NCBI GenBank assembly: GCA_000310025.1
Contig: FN649756.1
Span: forward strand, 8,421 to 72,420
Reading direction: 5' to 3'
Source of the DNA: Ectocarpus siliculosus
Lineage: Eukaryota; Sar; Phaeophyceae; Ectocarpales; Ectocarpaceae
DNA length: 64,000 bases
In this document: piece by piece, positions 34,452 through 47,440 of the stretch
How positions within the stretch are numbered: the stretch's first letter is position 1
Layout of the letters: each line of letters begins with the position of its first letter
Notes under the pieces: generated by a model
The model's database searches: none
Told to the model about the DNA's origin: nothing
What the model saw: the letters and a program-made list of their open reading frames with translations, nothing else
Position numbers and translations under genes: made by a program

Positions 34452-37400
34452 TCAAGATTCCCCGCCCTCCCGACTGTACGGGGCCCTCCCCCCCAATGCT
34501 TGCTGCAGCGGGAGGAGGAGGTCGTGGAGCATCGCGCGAGCATCGTCGGTCCTCTCTGCCGCGAAGCGGTAGGCGAGCCCTCTGCACCAGTCGTCGATTC
34601 CACCGTTCAGAGGGCTCACAGAAGAGAGCGTCCTTCCCGTCTCTCTTGGGGGCAACGCCGTCTGCTGTTGTAGGTCGGCGGGTATGTACATCGATATCGT
34701 TCCGAGAGGGTGGTCATACAAGAAAGAGAGTAAATCCAGGCTGGGAGCGGAGGGCAATATGGGATGATGCCACAGTAGTTTATTTCTTTGCAGTGGCCCC
34801 GGCAACACAGGCGCCCACGAACCACAACAGCACTGCTCCCAACACCTGAGAACAGTATTGGGGTGCGAACCATGGATTGTAATCAAACACGGATACCAGA
34901 GACACCCAAGGTAATAAGACTATGTACGCTGGATCAATCCTGGCTACTATTCAGAAAGACAGACAGGGCCGCCTCCGCATACACACCCAATTCAGGCTGT
35001 ACCTTATCACCGGTCGCCGCTCCTTTTGGTTCCAGTCCAGCCGGAAAGCGTGATCGCTTCGTGGTCTCAAGGTCCAACACTTTCGACACCAACCCTTCCA
35101 AGCGAGGCCCGAGCAGGATGACAATGCCGACCACCTATTCGAAGCGCGAAGTGAGGGGAAAGTATGGGGGGGCAACTGGATTCCCGTACTGTTATGAGCG
35201 AGTTACAGCAGGTTACGCGCTCGAAGCTGCACGAGTTGGCTACACGGTGGCTGTCGTTTAATATGTTGCCGTTGCCACACACATGACTCCGTTCTAATTT
35301 CCCCCCGTACCTCAGCATCGCAACCATACCCGTCCCGTGAAGAAGGCTGTTCACGGAACTGGTGATCAAACAATATTTTCTGGACACGTTGTGTTGATTG
35401 GTGATAGGCTCGAGATCGTTTATTCAGCCAGGGACGAGGGCCGAATAACTCTGTCTCCGACGAATCTGTGTTAATCCTAACGAGCATGTTGATCCACCTC
35501 AGGACTCCCCGCCATTAATACATGAATATCCTTGAGTGGCAGCAGTAAGCCAGACCACGAACGGGCCAGGGGCATGATTCACTGCGATGGGTCCATGACA
35601 TCCTGATCTTCCAGGGCCCATCCATGTTTGACATCCATGAAACCTCTTGCTCACGTTCATTCCCAACATTCTCTCGCGGACAGTTAGGCCTGGCAGTTCC
35701 TCCAGCACTAGGGAGTCGAACACCAGCGGCTTCCACCCGCCCGAGTTGTCCTCGTCTTGCCCTTTACCCTTTGTACATGACTGATGAAAGGGGCAGCAGA
35801 GAGTTGGCCACACGATGTGAAGCGCGCCGTTGTCGACCATTCACAAAGCGTCATTGTACGAGGCCGCCGGGCTCGGGCGCCAGAGGGGCACTCGCCTGGC
35901 GCCCTCGCTCTCAGGGTCAGGCTGAAAGGAAGGGTGGTGGGTGAAGACTGTGCACAGCATACCCAAGGGCACGGAGCTAGAAAAGAGGTTCCGACCAAAT
36001 GTTTCGACGTGACGGAAAATTCGAACGTCATACTTTCATTCAACCATTTGCGGAACATTTGATCGATGGGCAGTTCTATCTTACTTGGAATGCCGACGTT
36101 AACCATTGTCTTTCCAACTCTGGAATGACTCAAAAGGCCAGTAACTGGTTGATAGTTTCATTGTACTGCAGGACAGCCTCCAGCTTTGTTCTGGTGGGGG
36201 CATCCGACGGTAGACGGGTGTATCCGACGTGAGGCAGAGCCGTAGCAAGTAAAAGACAGCGTAAAGGCGCGTACCTGACGCGCTGACCTTCCGCGACATT
36301 TTTGTGGCCACACACATCCATATATGCTGCATTTTCTATCTATCATCAGCATGGAAGTCTCGCAATGACACTACGTCACCCCAAAGACATAATCATCATC
36401 AAAAACAACACTTTCATCACGGGCGTGCCACACTCAATCCTACGTGCCTCGCAATCCTTACTTGGAGGTTGCTTTCAGACAAAATTGAATCGGTTTCTCA
36501 TGGGCTAACATGGCGTAGCTAGCGTTTCTGGCGGTAGAGAATTCTACAGCAGCAAAAACAGAACATGGGCGAGCTGCGAGCACTACAACCATCAGGTGGT
36601 TCGATGTCAGTACCTACTGTAATTCAGCTCATCTAGTTTACGGCATTACCAAAAATTCCGCCGTTATCAGTGTAAGTCGTCATGGTTGATGAGTTGACGT
36701 TCTCCACAACAAAGCCTCTTGTCCCATGAGCTGAGCGATTCTGTATAGTTGACAGCACCGTGCGTAGATTCGCCCTGGCGCAGGAGATATGAAATTTCAG
36801 CGTTTTTCACGATGCTGTAGCTCGTCTCGCCCTTGGAGTCTCGAGCTCGCGACAGGGACGTTGTGATCGTCAACTTGGCACGCTCAGGTCGGCGAAGACA
36901 GCCGAAAAGAAGGTTTGAACGCCATTTCAAACCGATTCACCACATCCCAACGTCTAGCTGAATGGCTAAAACAAAGGTTACACGGTGCTGTAACGCTACT
37001 CGTCTTTGGAGTCTCGAGCTCGCGACGGGGCGCTGTGATCGAGAGACTGACGCGCTCCAATAAGCGAAGACTATCGAAGAAAACAGTCTAACGGCGACCG
37101 CAGACTGATGCGCCGAAATAAAACGTCTTCCATTGAGAGTGCGATAATGATTGAACTCTTGCCTTCAGACATCATTCCAGTTAAGTTTATATGCGGCACA
37201 CGGCTCCGGAAAGGGGAACGTTAACATCTTATCCGAGGATAGGATACCGACCACATCAATCTTAAACTTCGTTGCCAAGCCCGGCTCTTCTTCCCGCAAA
37301 GCGCGAACGCTCTCTAAAGCTAGCGATCGGCTCCGGTAGGCACCACAGGCGTTCTTGTGCGAGTCGACATCACTTGGACCCTGATCATGAGGATCCGAAG

Positions 37401-39423
37401 ACACCCCGGCGGGTATTGGCTAGTTGAAGCATTATTTACTTCGAAATAGCGCTTCAAAGAATACAATTATTTTAACCAGTGCCTTTGAAACTCAAAAACT
37501 GTGACAATGAGGCACAGCGAAAAGTAACTGCCACACGCTTTCGGCGAGAACCGAGCGCACGTACGCACGCATACCTGCACCATGACCTCATTTCTTGACT
37601 CGAGGCGATTGAACGCCCAGCCCTCCCCGCGTGACATGCGCCCGCTCGTCAACCAGTCGACGAGGACCAAGCTAGAGCCATGCTCGAGCAGGAATCGTTG
37701 GTGCTGTTGCAAGGTGATTGCGGAGGGAACAAAGCGCGCGGACCGTTGGGAACCCATGGACGGCAGCTGAAACGATTCTTCGAATCAAGGCACCCCGACT
37801 TCACACCTGTCGCCAGAGGTATTGCTTGAAGCAAGCAAGCCGCCGCATCGAAACACAATGGCCCGTAGCGAGAGCCCTAAGCCTCAACTATCGCTCCGCC
37901 AACAGCTTTGCAAGCATGTCAAGGTCTACCGAAACTTTGAAGAGAATCGGAGCGACTTGCAATCCACCCCATACCTACCTGTTTGAAACTGGAGTTCTCG
38001 AAGCAGGTCACAGGGTCAGGAACAACCACCAGCAGAGCCGCCCTTGCCACTCGGGAGAGGAGCGTCTGAGAAGCCCTGTGACACTGGTCCGATTCGAGCT
38101 CTGTCGCTGTTGCGTGTTCGCTCTTTGACCCTCGCTTGAAGACCTGCCCCGGGAATGGTTATGAGGGATGGGCATGCCGGTATAGCCAGGGTGCTTGGGC
38201 AGGAGGCTCACGCAGGAAAGAAAATCGACCGGGGTGGGTGCTGCTGGAAATCGCTGGTTGATGCCGTATAGGTGGTCAATGACATGATCGACTGAAAAAA
38301 ACGCCGTTCCGACCGTTCACGCCATACACGAGCATGGCGTTGCAGCGGCATGTGTATGCACGTTATCATGCGGAGACTCCGAATAATAACTTGTTCCTGC
38401 GTACTGTACTGTACCCATCTACCTTCGTGGATCCCTGTGTTGTGAGCGCCGCAGTGCTGTTCTCCTCGACGTGGCACGTTATTGTCACCTCGTCGCCGCA
38501 AACTGCGCCTCCTCCATAGCCTAACGTGTACTTTGTCGACATCGTACCGTTGATTCAGACGTACACAGACCGCAAGCAGCAGCAGCAGTAACAGTAACAG
38601 TAACAGCAGTGGCATCAGCAGGAGGATCGAAACATTTGAGGCATGACCAGCGCCACGCGTCTGCTACTGACTTCGGTATGCATCCAACTGCGGTGCTGGT
38701 GGCCGCATGTGTGCTATTTTGCTATTCTGTGCTGATTTAACGTACGTTGGACGATTATGTTCTCCGTCGATTGGACCGGGCAGCGGCAGCGGCGGCGCCA
38801 ATAAAAAGAACGAGCTAGCCTGGCATTGTGTGATAAGTCGTTCGGTTGTGACGGGAGATGGATGGTACAGCCAGAAGGCAGCCAACCATAGGTTAGCACC
38901 GGGTTGACTATCGTATGATAGAGAACTCCCCGCTCCTTCCAACTGGTATAGCTAGCACGGCAATGTCCAATGCTGCCATTTCCCAGTACAACAAAATGTG
39001 CAGCGATAGAACCGGAGGAGATACGCTAACACAAGAGAGACATGTATGCATACCAGCATAGCGGTTGTCAATCGGAACAGATTCGAGCATTCCGACACCT
39101 GTTTTCAACCTTTTCAACAACAACAACGGGGGATTGTGTTGCATCGCAAAACATCCCAACAAACTCACCACCCAGGAACAGCCCCCATCAGATGCCCTGG
39201 TCGCTGATACGAACTTGATAGGATATCTGCCAAAGCGCGAGACAACAGGCGATCACGGTCGCGTCAAACATCTCACGTTCATCGCCATGCCGTGTAGCAA
39301 AAGCCATCCGTGCCCTGCCTACAAAAATGGCGAGGACTCTAGATAACGTTACCTCGCGTAAGCAGTAGTACACGCTGTCTTCCCCTGGACAAACTCAAAC
39401 CTGAGCTCGCCCGTAGACCGCAT
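34452..39423 (-). CDS. ureD: urease accessory protein UreD
   Basis: Eight exons: 39423-39353, 39226-39153, 38520-38423, 38143-37979, 37766-37581, 35780-35655, 35134-35003 and 34664-34452, giving 354 aa. An in-frame stop lies just upstream of the ATG. UreD holds apo-urease for nickel insertion together with UreF and UreG in the cytosol. The sequence follows the family from end to end: GELRFEFVQGKTACTTAYAR, YPIKFV, YGGGAVCGDEV, ALTTQGSTK, VPDPVTCFENSSFKQ, LVLVDWLTSGRMSRGE, KPLVFDSLVLEE, GIVILLGPRLE and RFAAERTDDARAMLHDLLLP. Length is normal for eukaryotic UreD. The donor after SWVVSLLG (about 39153) is poor (GAT|GTTTTG) and is chosen only because phase then fits. The 1.8-kb intron 5 holds a small duplicated repeat. 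The gene is divergent from the Tudor gene. Confidence 0.9.
36822..37084. repeat. diverged direct repeat in ureD intron 5
   Basis: Two segments, 36822-36910 and 36997-37084, share the words TGGAGTCTCGAGCTCGCGAC, a GCTGTGATCG/GTTGTGATCG phrase and GCGAAGAC, 175 bp apart. Confidence 0.65.
38570..38613. repeat. (AGC)n/(AGTAAC)n microsatellite
   Basis: A CAG triplet run passing into AACAGT repeats, in ureD intron 2. Confidence 0.8.
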
Positions 39424-39890
39424 CGTGCGCTCCGACAGTTGTCAAATGTCGGTAGCAACTGCTGTCCAGGAGCGCCGCGCCCAGCTATGTTTGGAGGATG
39501 GAAGCAGAAACAGGAGAACCGGTTCGGAATGTGGTTCTGCGATGAACCTCCGCGAGGAGCACGGGGAAATGACGCATGTCGCATGCAAGCGGGCAGCGAG
39601 AGAGGAGAGGGAGAGAGTGGCCGAGTACACCAGTAGATCGCTTGGTCTGGACAAGGGGAAGAATATTGCGGGAGGAGGGACTACATGTCCGAGAGTTCTC
39701 CACCAAAAAGGCGACAGCACCCGTCACGTGCTCTGTGGTCAGTGCAAATCACCGGAGATCCGCCGCGTTTTCGGCCGATAAAACGCTGGTGTAAATTGTT
39801 TTTTATTGTCGACACGTAAGCAGTCTAGACTACACATCACGTGGGACACACACGTACGGAGGAGCTTGGTGCGTGTTTCGCCTGTAACTG
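39424..39890. promoter_or_regulatory. 467-bp divergent promoter region, ureD / Tudor gene
   Basis: The start codons of ureD (39423, minus) and the Tudor protein (39891, plus) face away from each other across 467 bp, so both promoters must lie here. A TTTTTTATTG stretch near 39800 is the only AT-rich core. I found no TATA box I trust. ORFs in the spacer on both strands look like chance. Confidence 0.5.
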
Positions 39891-41115
39891 ATGGCGGGAG
39901 ATAAGGATGGCATGAACGAGGCCATGGACAGCCTCATGAGAGCCCACGGCTGGCGCTTCACTCTGCACGTCGACGACAAGGTCGACGCGAGACTGCCACA
40001 TGTACCCGGAGAGGGATTATCTCCTGACAGCAGTTGGCGGGAGGCTCGAGTGTTGAACGTTCACGAAAAGAACTTCCAGGCATGTTGCAACGACTTCAAA
40101 CGTCCCAAACTCACCCTCTCTCTCTCTCTCTTGCAACCCCTGTTCCTCAAATAGTTCTTGGTCTCTTGCGCAGGTCAAACAAGAAGGTAGAGACTTCAAC
40201 ACATCCCTTTCGACTGGGGTTATATCTCGAACGGGCAGTCTTGCTGTGAGATTATGTAGACGGAAGGCACGAACGAGCCAACCTGTGTGCTGCTATGCGT
40301 AGTCATACTGTATGCGTACTTGGCTTCGTCGTGGTGTGTGTTTGTGCATGTAGGCTTCTTGAACTGCTTTGGAAAGCAGAGGCGGTGTCGCAACGTCTTC
40401 ACATACATACGCCATTTGTGTTGCATCTGTGGCATGTTTTCTGCTGGTTTTCGTATTCCCCGAACCAAGACTGCTGAAAGTAGTCTGGTGTCACCAAAGG
40501 AGATTTAAAAGGCGTCCTGAAGCTGCGCATGAAAGAGAGACACGCCTACAGTAAAGTACGTAGAGAAACCTCAAACGACCCCGTGTGTCACCGCCGCACC
40601 GCCCGTGTGTGACTCAATAATCAAAGGTCCACTTCCTCGGCTACAGCAAGCAATTCGATACCACGATCGACCGGCTGTCTTGCGACCTTCAGCCACTGCA
40701 CACCTTCACAAGAGCGTGGCGTGATCGCCTCAAAGCGGGTTCCAAGGTGGAAGTGAGGGCAAGGGGCGCGTTCGAGAATGACGACGCCATTAACCATGTC
40801 GATGCTGCCCGCAGCAAGTGTGTCTGGGAAGAGGGTGTCGTGGTTCAGATAGGCAGGGAAATCGCGGGGGATGATGCTGGAGAGGATGCCGACGGTGACG
40901 AGACGAAGCAGCAGGAAGACGAACAGATCGAGCCTTCGCGTATGGCGCTGGTGGCGGTAATGGCGAGCAGCAACACGAACGCGAAGAAACAATGGGTTAA
41001 CTTCGATGGCGAAGATGTATGTCAAGAAGGAACGCACCTTTCGGGCAGTGTAGCGGACAGCAGGTGCGTCCACGTAAGAATCGTGGAACGAGTCATCTCG
41101 ACCATAATAACCTGA
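39891..41115 (+). CDS. Tudor/chromo-barrel domain protein
   Basis: Exon 1 is 39891-40079 (an in-frame TAA two codons before the ATG fixes the start) and exon 2 is 40627-41115, about 225 aa. The join reads SWREARVLNVHEKNFQ then VHFLGYSKQFDTTID, the beta-barrel core of Tudor-knot/chromo-barrel domains (WxxAxV...vHFxGw...fDxwi). A second barrel-like segment follows (LKAGSKVEVRA ... KKQWVNFDGEDV). Such domains read methylated histone tails or arginines, so a chromatin or RNP role is likely. Intron 1 has an apparent GC donor (CAG|GCATGT); a GT donor inside exon 1 plus a 13-nt microexon near 40185 is the alternative. The 3' end is uncertain because a donor (CAG|GTGCGT at 41063) could add exons. The opposite strand has a longer ORF, which I consider spurious. 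Confidence 0.65.
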
Positions 41116-41547
41116 GTCATCGAGACCTCTGCGGAATGTATTCATGTCTAGTACAATGCAAACCCAAGAACTTGTTATCGAGATGTGTTTTTCAGTGCAA
41201 GAATCGGGTTTTGCTGCCTTTCTCAACGCGTAAACAATGATCACGATGAAGGTGACTCGTGATTTGGCAACATTTACCGTATGCTTTGATTGCACCAGAT
41301 TCATGGTATTTCCTGTGGAACTGATGCGATTGCTCTGGCTCTCCGTCTCACCGTCGCTCCTGTCTGCGGCTGTGCCTTTGCTTCGAACTGTATGGTGAAC
41401 GTATGGCGTTGGAGGTTGAAGGTTGGGCTCCAAGACACACAGCACCGATCACCTGAGTTAGCTGCGTTTGACAATCTCTGTAGTATTTGTCCAAAGAACG
41501 AAGTAGCACCCGGCCAGATGAGCACGTTTCCGTATGTGTTAGGCCTG

Positions 41548-41593
<46 letters not shown>

Positions 41594-41639
41594 CTCCCTG
41601 CCAATTCTCCACGTCTCGTTTCGTACAATTAAACTTCTG
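41116..41639. other. spacer with (CT)n tract
   Basis: A 524-bp gap between two genes on the same strand. A CT run at 41552-41590 ends 50 bp before the next gene's first ATG and may be an intron tract of an unseen 5' exon. No coding signal is clear. Confidence 0.5.
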
Positions 41640-42019
41640 ATGCACATGACACGCTGTGACAGCGGCAAGAGGGATATGATCTCCCCATCTGTGCCTATGT
41701 CTACATCTTCTCCATCTCCACCTGCTGGGTCTGCACCTCCCTCGTCAGTGGCTGCCTTCACCGAGAGGACATCATCCCGGTGCTACGACACTGATGATGC
41801 AGCCAGCTTTGCGAAGCGGGTTGCTCTCGTGGGGTCCAGTGGGGGTGGGGCTGCGGCTCAAGGGTGAGATCGGAAATCACACAGTGGGTATGATAGATGG
41901 TCATTCGTTACGAAACAACAAGGGCTGCGGGTTTTGGAGAAGTGATACACAATATTTATCACAATCCGCGAAGTTGTTGACGACAAAAACCGCAGATGTG
42001 CGGCCGTTGTGGCAACAAT

Positions 42020-42050
<31 letters not shown>

Positions 42051-45000
42051 ACGGGTAGGGCACATCAAGCAACAACACAAACAGGGCAAACAACGAGATG
42101 AAGCCAAAGCAGTGCCAACCACCACCACCACCACCACCACCGATAACAACACAACAACACCAATGTCAACGAAAACGGTGTGTTTGCGTGGTCTCAATGT
42201 CTCATCAAATCCAGGCAATTCGATGGCCCAGCGCTTCTGCGGTTGGCCAAGAAGGAACTAGAGAGAGCTGGCATCCACCTTGCCGCGGTGCAGTTTGTTG
42301 CTTGCGCGGAGCCCCTCGATCTCGCTAACCCCAGCTCTGCGGCAACGCTATGGGTGGCTGGGACGGGCGAAGGCGATGAAGCTCTCGTCGTTGCAGCAGA
42401 AGGCCAGTAGTTGTTGGTTTCGTGTGTAGAAGCTGTGTCGCAGAAAAAAATATTGTAGAACGGCCTGAGCATGAACTCAAACCACGGCAGTAACACTGGT
42501 ACCGACTTTTTGAACAAGTTCAGCGAATGTTTATTGTTGAACTGCTACGAAGAAGCTTAACAGTTTTCACGTGCGTTTCGCTAGTCTCAAGTTGTCCGCC
42601 GTTGTTTAGGCACAGCTCTTCCTTTCGGCCTTAAGCGTGCTTTTTCTCACTGGCGGAATCACAAGTTGTAGCTGTATTGCCATCTCCAAGGGCCATGGCG
42701 CTCTTTGCGTCTTTTTGATACGCTCGAGATCGGTTTTCTGTCTGGTGCCGCTCGGGGACACCAAAGCTTACAGCGCGGCCGTGCGTTGGAGTTCGTTTTA
42801 TATAGTACACCGTGCTTTGCCCTCCTTCTTCGTCAAATCTACCTGATCGTGGTCGTGTTACGTGTATGTGTTTACCCCTCTCTCTGCTTGTCCGTATCTA
42901 TCACTCCCTCCATCTGCAGGAACCCTGTTGGATGTCAACATGGCTGCAAGAAAGGAGGATGTCAAGATTGCAGCAGCCTTGCGGGAGGGCTGCGGTCGAC
43001 ATGACGACGCTCCCACACAATCGCCCCGCGGTGCCAATACAGCAACATCGCCAAAGATGCTACCGTTGCATGGGCTGGTGGCGATATCGTGCGACGTCCA
43101 CGGTGTCAACAGGTGCGGCGGATTGGGGGTGGGGATATTCTACTACCCGTCTTTTTTTTGTTGGTCGTGACTCGTCGGCAAAAAGTCCACGACAAATAGG
43201 CTAGCATGATGGACACATCCGGTCGTTTTAGAAACAGATCGACCTCCACCTCAAGAACGAGGAACCATTTTTGTGCTTGATAGTGCGTGTTCAATCTCGG
43301 TTCCCATGTCCGCGACACTCGTAACATGTTTTGACACATGTGTCGAATCTTTTGATGGCAGCGAAGCCTTCACGGCGGCCAGGGGTTGCCGAGCGCCGGT
43401 GGTAGGCACTGGAGGCACCTCGTTGGGCGCGGCGTTGGCCATGGGCTGCCTTCTGGTCGGGTCCAGCGGGGGCTCTGTTGCGACAACGAACAAGGTGGGT
43501 GTGTTGTAATTGGTCGGTTGCTCTTGTTGATGATGCAACGCGTTGGTTGGTTGAACGGTGAAACTTGGGGATTTGATTGGACGATCGAAGCGCGGTAAGT
43601 TTTTTATGCATCAGGTCATTGGTTCACCCATAAACAAGAGGTTTCGATGGGTAATACTCATGGATGTACCCCAACTACTGTTGACTGCGCAGTCTACCCG
43701 AATTTGGTAAGTAGGCGTTGGTCCCGGAGGCAATTGTGGGGCTAACCCTTGTGTGTGTATGTTGGTATGTTGGCATGGTGGCATGAATGCATGACCAACC
43801 AATGGCATCGTCACGTTTGTGTATTTTCGTCGTTCATTGACGGTGCCCTTCTTTCCCTCTCTTCGCACACCTCCCTCGTCGGCGTCAAATGAATGCATGC
43901 ATTTTTTTTGTTTGGTGCTTTGGTCGTGCGACCACATCGAAACAGTCGAAGGTTGTTTCCTATGCCGCCGGCTTGGCGGGACACTGGCGACTCCGGTACG
44001 ACTCCGCCAAGGAGCTGATGCAACCGCTCGCACCCGCCGCCACGTTCGCCGGATGTCTTCCTGTCCAAATCGGGTACGCTACTGGCTGCAGCGGGAGTAG
44101 TTCATGAAAAAGGGTGCACGATTTAAGGTGTTTTCCTGGAGGCCACATCAGGTATTTCGTAAGATCAAGATAGTTAGGTCTGGACAACAGCGGAAACAGC
44201 AGCAAACGCAGCAGCGACACATGGTTGTTTCATGATGTACAAACTGTCGTGGTTATGGACGAAGCTCAGAAAGGAATGAACAAAAAATGAAACGGTTCGT
44301 CTCACCCTTACATTTCAAACTTACATTTTTCAAAAATGTAAACGAGTACTCTGTCTTGGTTCTGAATGCCATATTCCTCTGTCTAATTACGCCGCACGAT
44401 TAGAAAAAGTAAATTCCATCAAGTCCTCAACAAAACATGGGCATCACAACAGGAAGATGGTACATATGTATATTCCGTCTGTTATTGAAAGTTGACAAAA
44501 AACACACCCTCGTTCCCCGATGCTACATATCTGCGTGCATGATATTTCATTTTAGAGTGACTGTCGCGGTTGCCCTCGGGTCAGTTCCGACCACGGGCGA
44601 TCTGTTGGATGGCGCCGTGTTGGCGGCCCCATGGATGATTCGACTTCAGGGAGCCATCCCCGTGGTGGCGGCGGCGGTGGCGGCGAGACAAGCTAGCGCG
44701 CTCGGAGACATGGCCACAGCAGCAGGTGCTCAGAATAAAACTTCTGTGCTTGTTATCTTATCCAGTGTTACACCGTGTTATCTTATCCAGTGCTAACCAC
44801 TACAAGGAGGCACCGCTTTTCTTTTTTACCATGACCTCCCCGCTGTCTGTACAGGGGTTATTGCTGGCTCGTTATGCATGGAGGACACACTGGCCGCCCT
44901 CGCTGCAGGAACACTTGCAGGTGAATAAAGAGTCCGTTTTCTTCGTGACCAGTTGCCTTGTTTTTTTGGGGGGGTTAGCACGCTGTTAAATAGATCTTCA

Positions 45001-46063
45001 TTTGTCTTCATGAAACACTACATTTTCTCCGAGATTTCCACGAACTCCACGACCTCCCTAGATGTTGGGACTCCAACAGCCGGGTGATAAGAGTGAAGTG
45101 ATCCCGTTTCCGTAAGTGGGATGAGGTCGTTGGTTTCCGCGTCTTGCCCAACTTGTATCGCGAAAAAGGTTACCTCTGCTCCAAGATGACGGGGCAAGCC
45201 TTGGATTTTGGGGTCCCCGCCACTGCTCTTTCGCTGTATGCTACGGCCGCATCGGGCATCCTCTCTGGCGCGATGGTGCTGTCCGTTCTGCCGTTTCTGA
45301 AGTAAGTTGATGAGGGCCGTCCGCACCGGCCGCAACGAAATGTTTTCCTGCAATAAGCCGAACCCGCGATACTCAGCGACGTTTTCAAGTACTTTGCGTT
45401 CTTGACCTCCATCGTAACAATGTTGACAGTTCGATCGCCTTGCTGTTTCACTGCCTCTTGATACATTAAGTTCGTAAAAGGTGCTGTGGCAGTGCACCAA
45501 GACGCAAGAGGTGTGGTCTGGTTGGAAAGCTTACGTGGCGGCCGGAGTTGATCTGGTTGCCCTTGCTGCGGCAATTCCGTAGACCAATAATAGACCTCTC
45601 CGGGTCTACAGCACTCAACGAACAGCATTTTCAGTCCCTGCACGTATCAATCACCACGTGCCGTCAGCGGTTGTACGCCATTCACGGCCGCCCCTCACGC
45701 GAGACTTGCGTTTCTCGCAGATTACTTGGGGCGATAGCTACCTCCACGGATGCGTTTCTCGTCGGGCTGCAAGCCACATGGATACAGGCGCGTTGCTTTG
45801 CACATATCCTGATTGTTTGGCTCAATAGCTGAATGATAGAGTTCTTGAAACAGGTAGCCCCCACTTAATGGGCTAATGATTTTCAATAGGTCGCGATCCG
45901 TGGGTGGTTCCACTAAAGCCAAACAAACCAACTGATCATATTGTTCAACGACGAAACGAAGGAATGCGCTACAAGTATATGAGTAAGGAAGGTTACCTGC
46001 TTTAAGATCGGGCTGTTTGAATGAGCGAACATGTAAAGAGAGCGTGAGCGAGAGGGGGGGGGG

Positions 46064-46100
<37 letters not shown>

Positions 46101-47440
46101 ATTTTTCAACTGTAGACAAAGTCTAGTCTAATCAACACTGCGACAAGAACACATACTTGGAACTATCTGCAAGAAGTTGAACTCGGCTACTGCTGTAGTC
46201 CTGGCCTTGCATTTCTCTTCTCTGTACTGGGTAGAGTACCCATAGTGAGCAGAAAGAGCGCATTCCACCCATGAAACATCTTTCACGATGGGTGACTTGT
46301 CATTGTACCTCAATCGTTATGGTTCCCCGTTGGGTTTTCGACGAAAAGCGCAGGCAGTCGTTGGAGCGGGCATGGGGTGTCTCATGTGCTACGGGTCTAA
46401 GATCGGTTGGTATCACCGCGTCTTTTTACCGGTGATCGTGCTGGAGCTTGCCCGTGGCGAAGGGGGATCGATCTGGGGCGCCATCGATCTGTGCGCGCTG
46501 TGCATGGTCGCTGCGGGTGGGCGGAATGCATTGTCGAGTCCGAATGCGGGCGTGTGCCTAGGGTAACATGGGTTCGAGTCGCAACGTATGAGGAAGCTCG
46601 CATACTTGTGTAAGTCGGACAAAACAAAACGGGAGTGGGGGGAGTGCAAGCTGTTGTGCTGGTACCTAACGCGGTTGTAATCTAGACTTGAAAGAAAGGC
46701 TTTGTCACTTTTTGCCGGTCAATTGTTTTCGCAATACCAATTTCGTATTTTGGCAGCTCTTGCGGCGGTACAACAGTAGGCCGGTGGCCGCTGCAAGTCA
46801 CGCTGTGTGTCATTTCACCTATAACCAGTACCAAGGAGATGACATACGTATTCATTGCTGTTGTCAGCAGCACCCATTGGTACCTGGCAAAGCCGGCATC
46901 TTCTCACTGCCATCGTCGGTTTCACCGGCACTCCGCTGGCTCGAGGTCGGTTAGACACAGAGTGACTCTTGGCAGAGTCGGGCAATATATAACACCCCAA
47001 TACCACCTTCCCCCTGCCACTCCGTCGCGCCTCGGGAACATGGTCAACGGCATCCAATCGAGGCCAAGCACGCAATCCACCCCCCCCCCCTTCCCTTGTG
47101 CCGAAACAAAGGTCTGTGCGCCGCACACTTGCTTCGGCCCACATCTCCGGTAGACCTAACCCTGGCCAGGAGAGGCCTCATCTTCAACCTCTGCTTCGGC
47201 GACTTCATCGAGGCGGCCTACCCGTTCATGGAGCGATGCCGCTGCTGCAATGCCGGCGCTTACTTGGGCTCCGCTCTCTCTGGCGGCTTTGTTGCCGTAG
47301 GCGGCGTCGCGTCTACCGCTTACCTTCCGCTGCCCGTTGCCGTTGCGGCCTGCTCGAAGCCGTGGTGGTTGCTGGGGGCCACGTCCGCGGCGTTTCTGCC
47401 GGCATTTGCGCTCGGCCTCCTCAGACCGAAAGCGAAGTGA
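41640..47440 (+). CDS. conserved two-part multi-pass membrane protein, family unnamed
   Basis: Eleven exons fit in phase: 41640-41863, 42215-42402, 42920-43112, 43362-43494, 43946-44073, 44556-44725, 44855-44920, 45169-45301, 45721-45787, 46354-46516 and 47154-47440, giving about 583 aa. The N-terminal half is soluble, with Gly-rich loops (VALVGSSGGGAAAQGQFDG, PVVGTGGTSLGAALAMG, VGSSGGSVATT) that suggest a phosphate- or nucleotide-binding fold. The C-terminal half has about eight hydrophobic helices, such as VTVAVALGSVPTTGDLLDGA, FLPVIVLELARG and NAGAYLGSALSGGFVAVGG, and ends in LLRPKAK. It could be a transporter; I recall similar unnamed bacterial proteins but cannot name a family. Two junctions (42402/42920 and 45787/46354) need GC donors. 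Exons 9-10 and the exact ATG are the least certain parts. Confidence 0.72.
42017..42050. repeat. (CAG)n microsatellite
   Basis: A run of about eleven CAG triplets in intron 1 of the membrane-protein gene. A CCA run (42118-42141) follows. Confidence 0.85.
46054..46099. repeat. G-run plus (AG)n microsatellite
   Basis: About 13 G followed by about 16 AG dinucleotides, in the intron before exon 10 of the membrane-protein gene. The run is of purine polarity, unlike the CT tracts near other acceptors. Confidence 0.85.

Noticed and set aside
40621-41445. A 274-codon minus ORF with hydrophobic stretches.
   Set aside because: The opposite strand encodes Tudor-barrel motifs that continue from exon 1 in phase. 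The minus ORF has no family motif and is a shadow.
42000-42150. CAG and CCA runs as coding polyGln/polyPro.
   Set aside because: They lie in an intron of the phase-consistent membrane-protein model.
46560-46600. GGGTTCGAGTCGC resembling a tRNA box B.
   Set aside because: No box A at the right distance and no cloverleaf.
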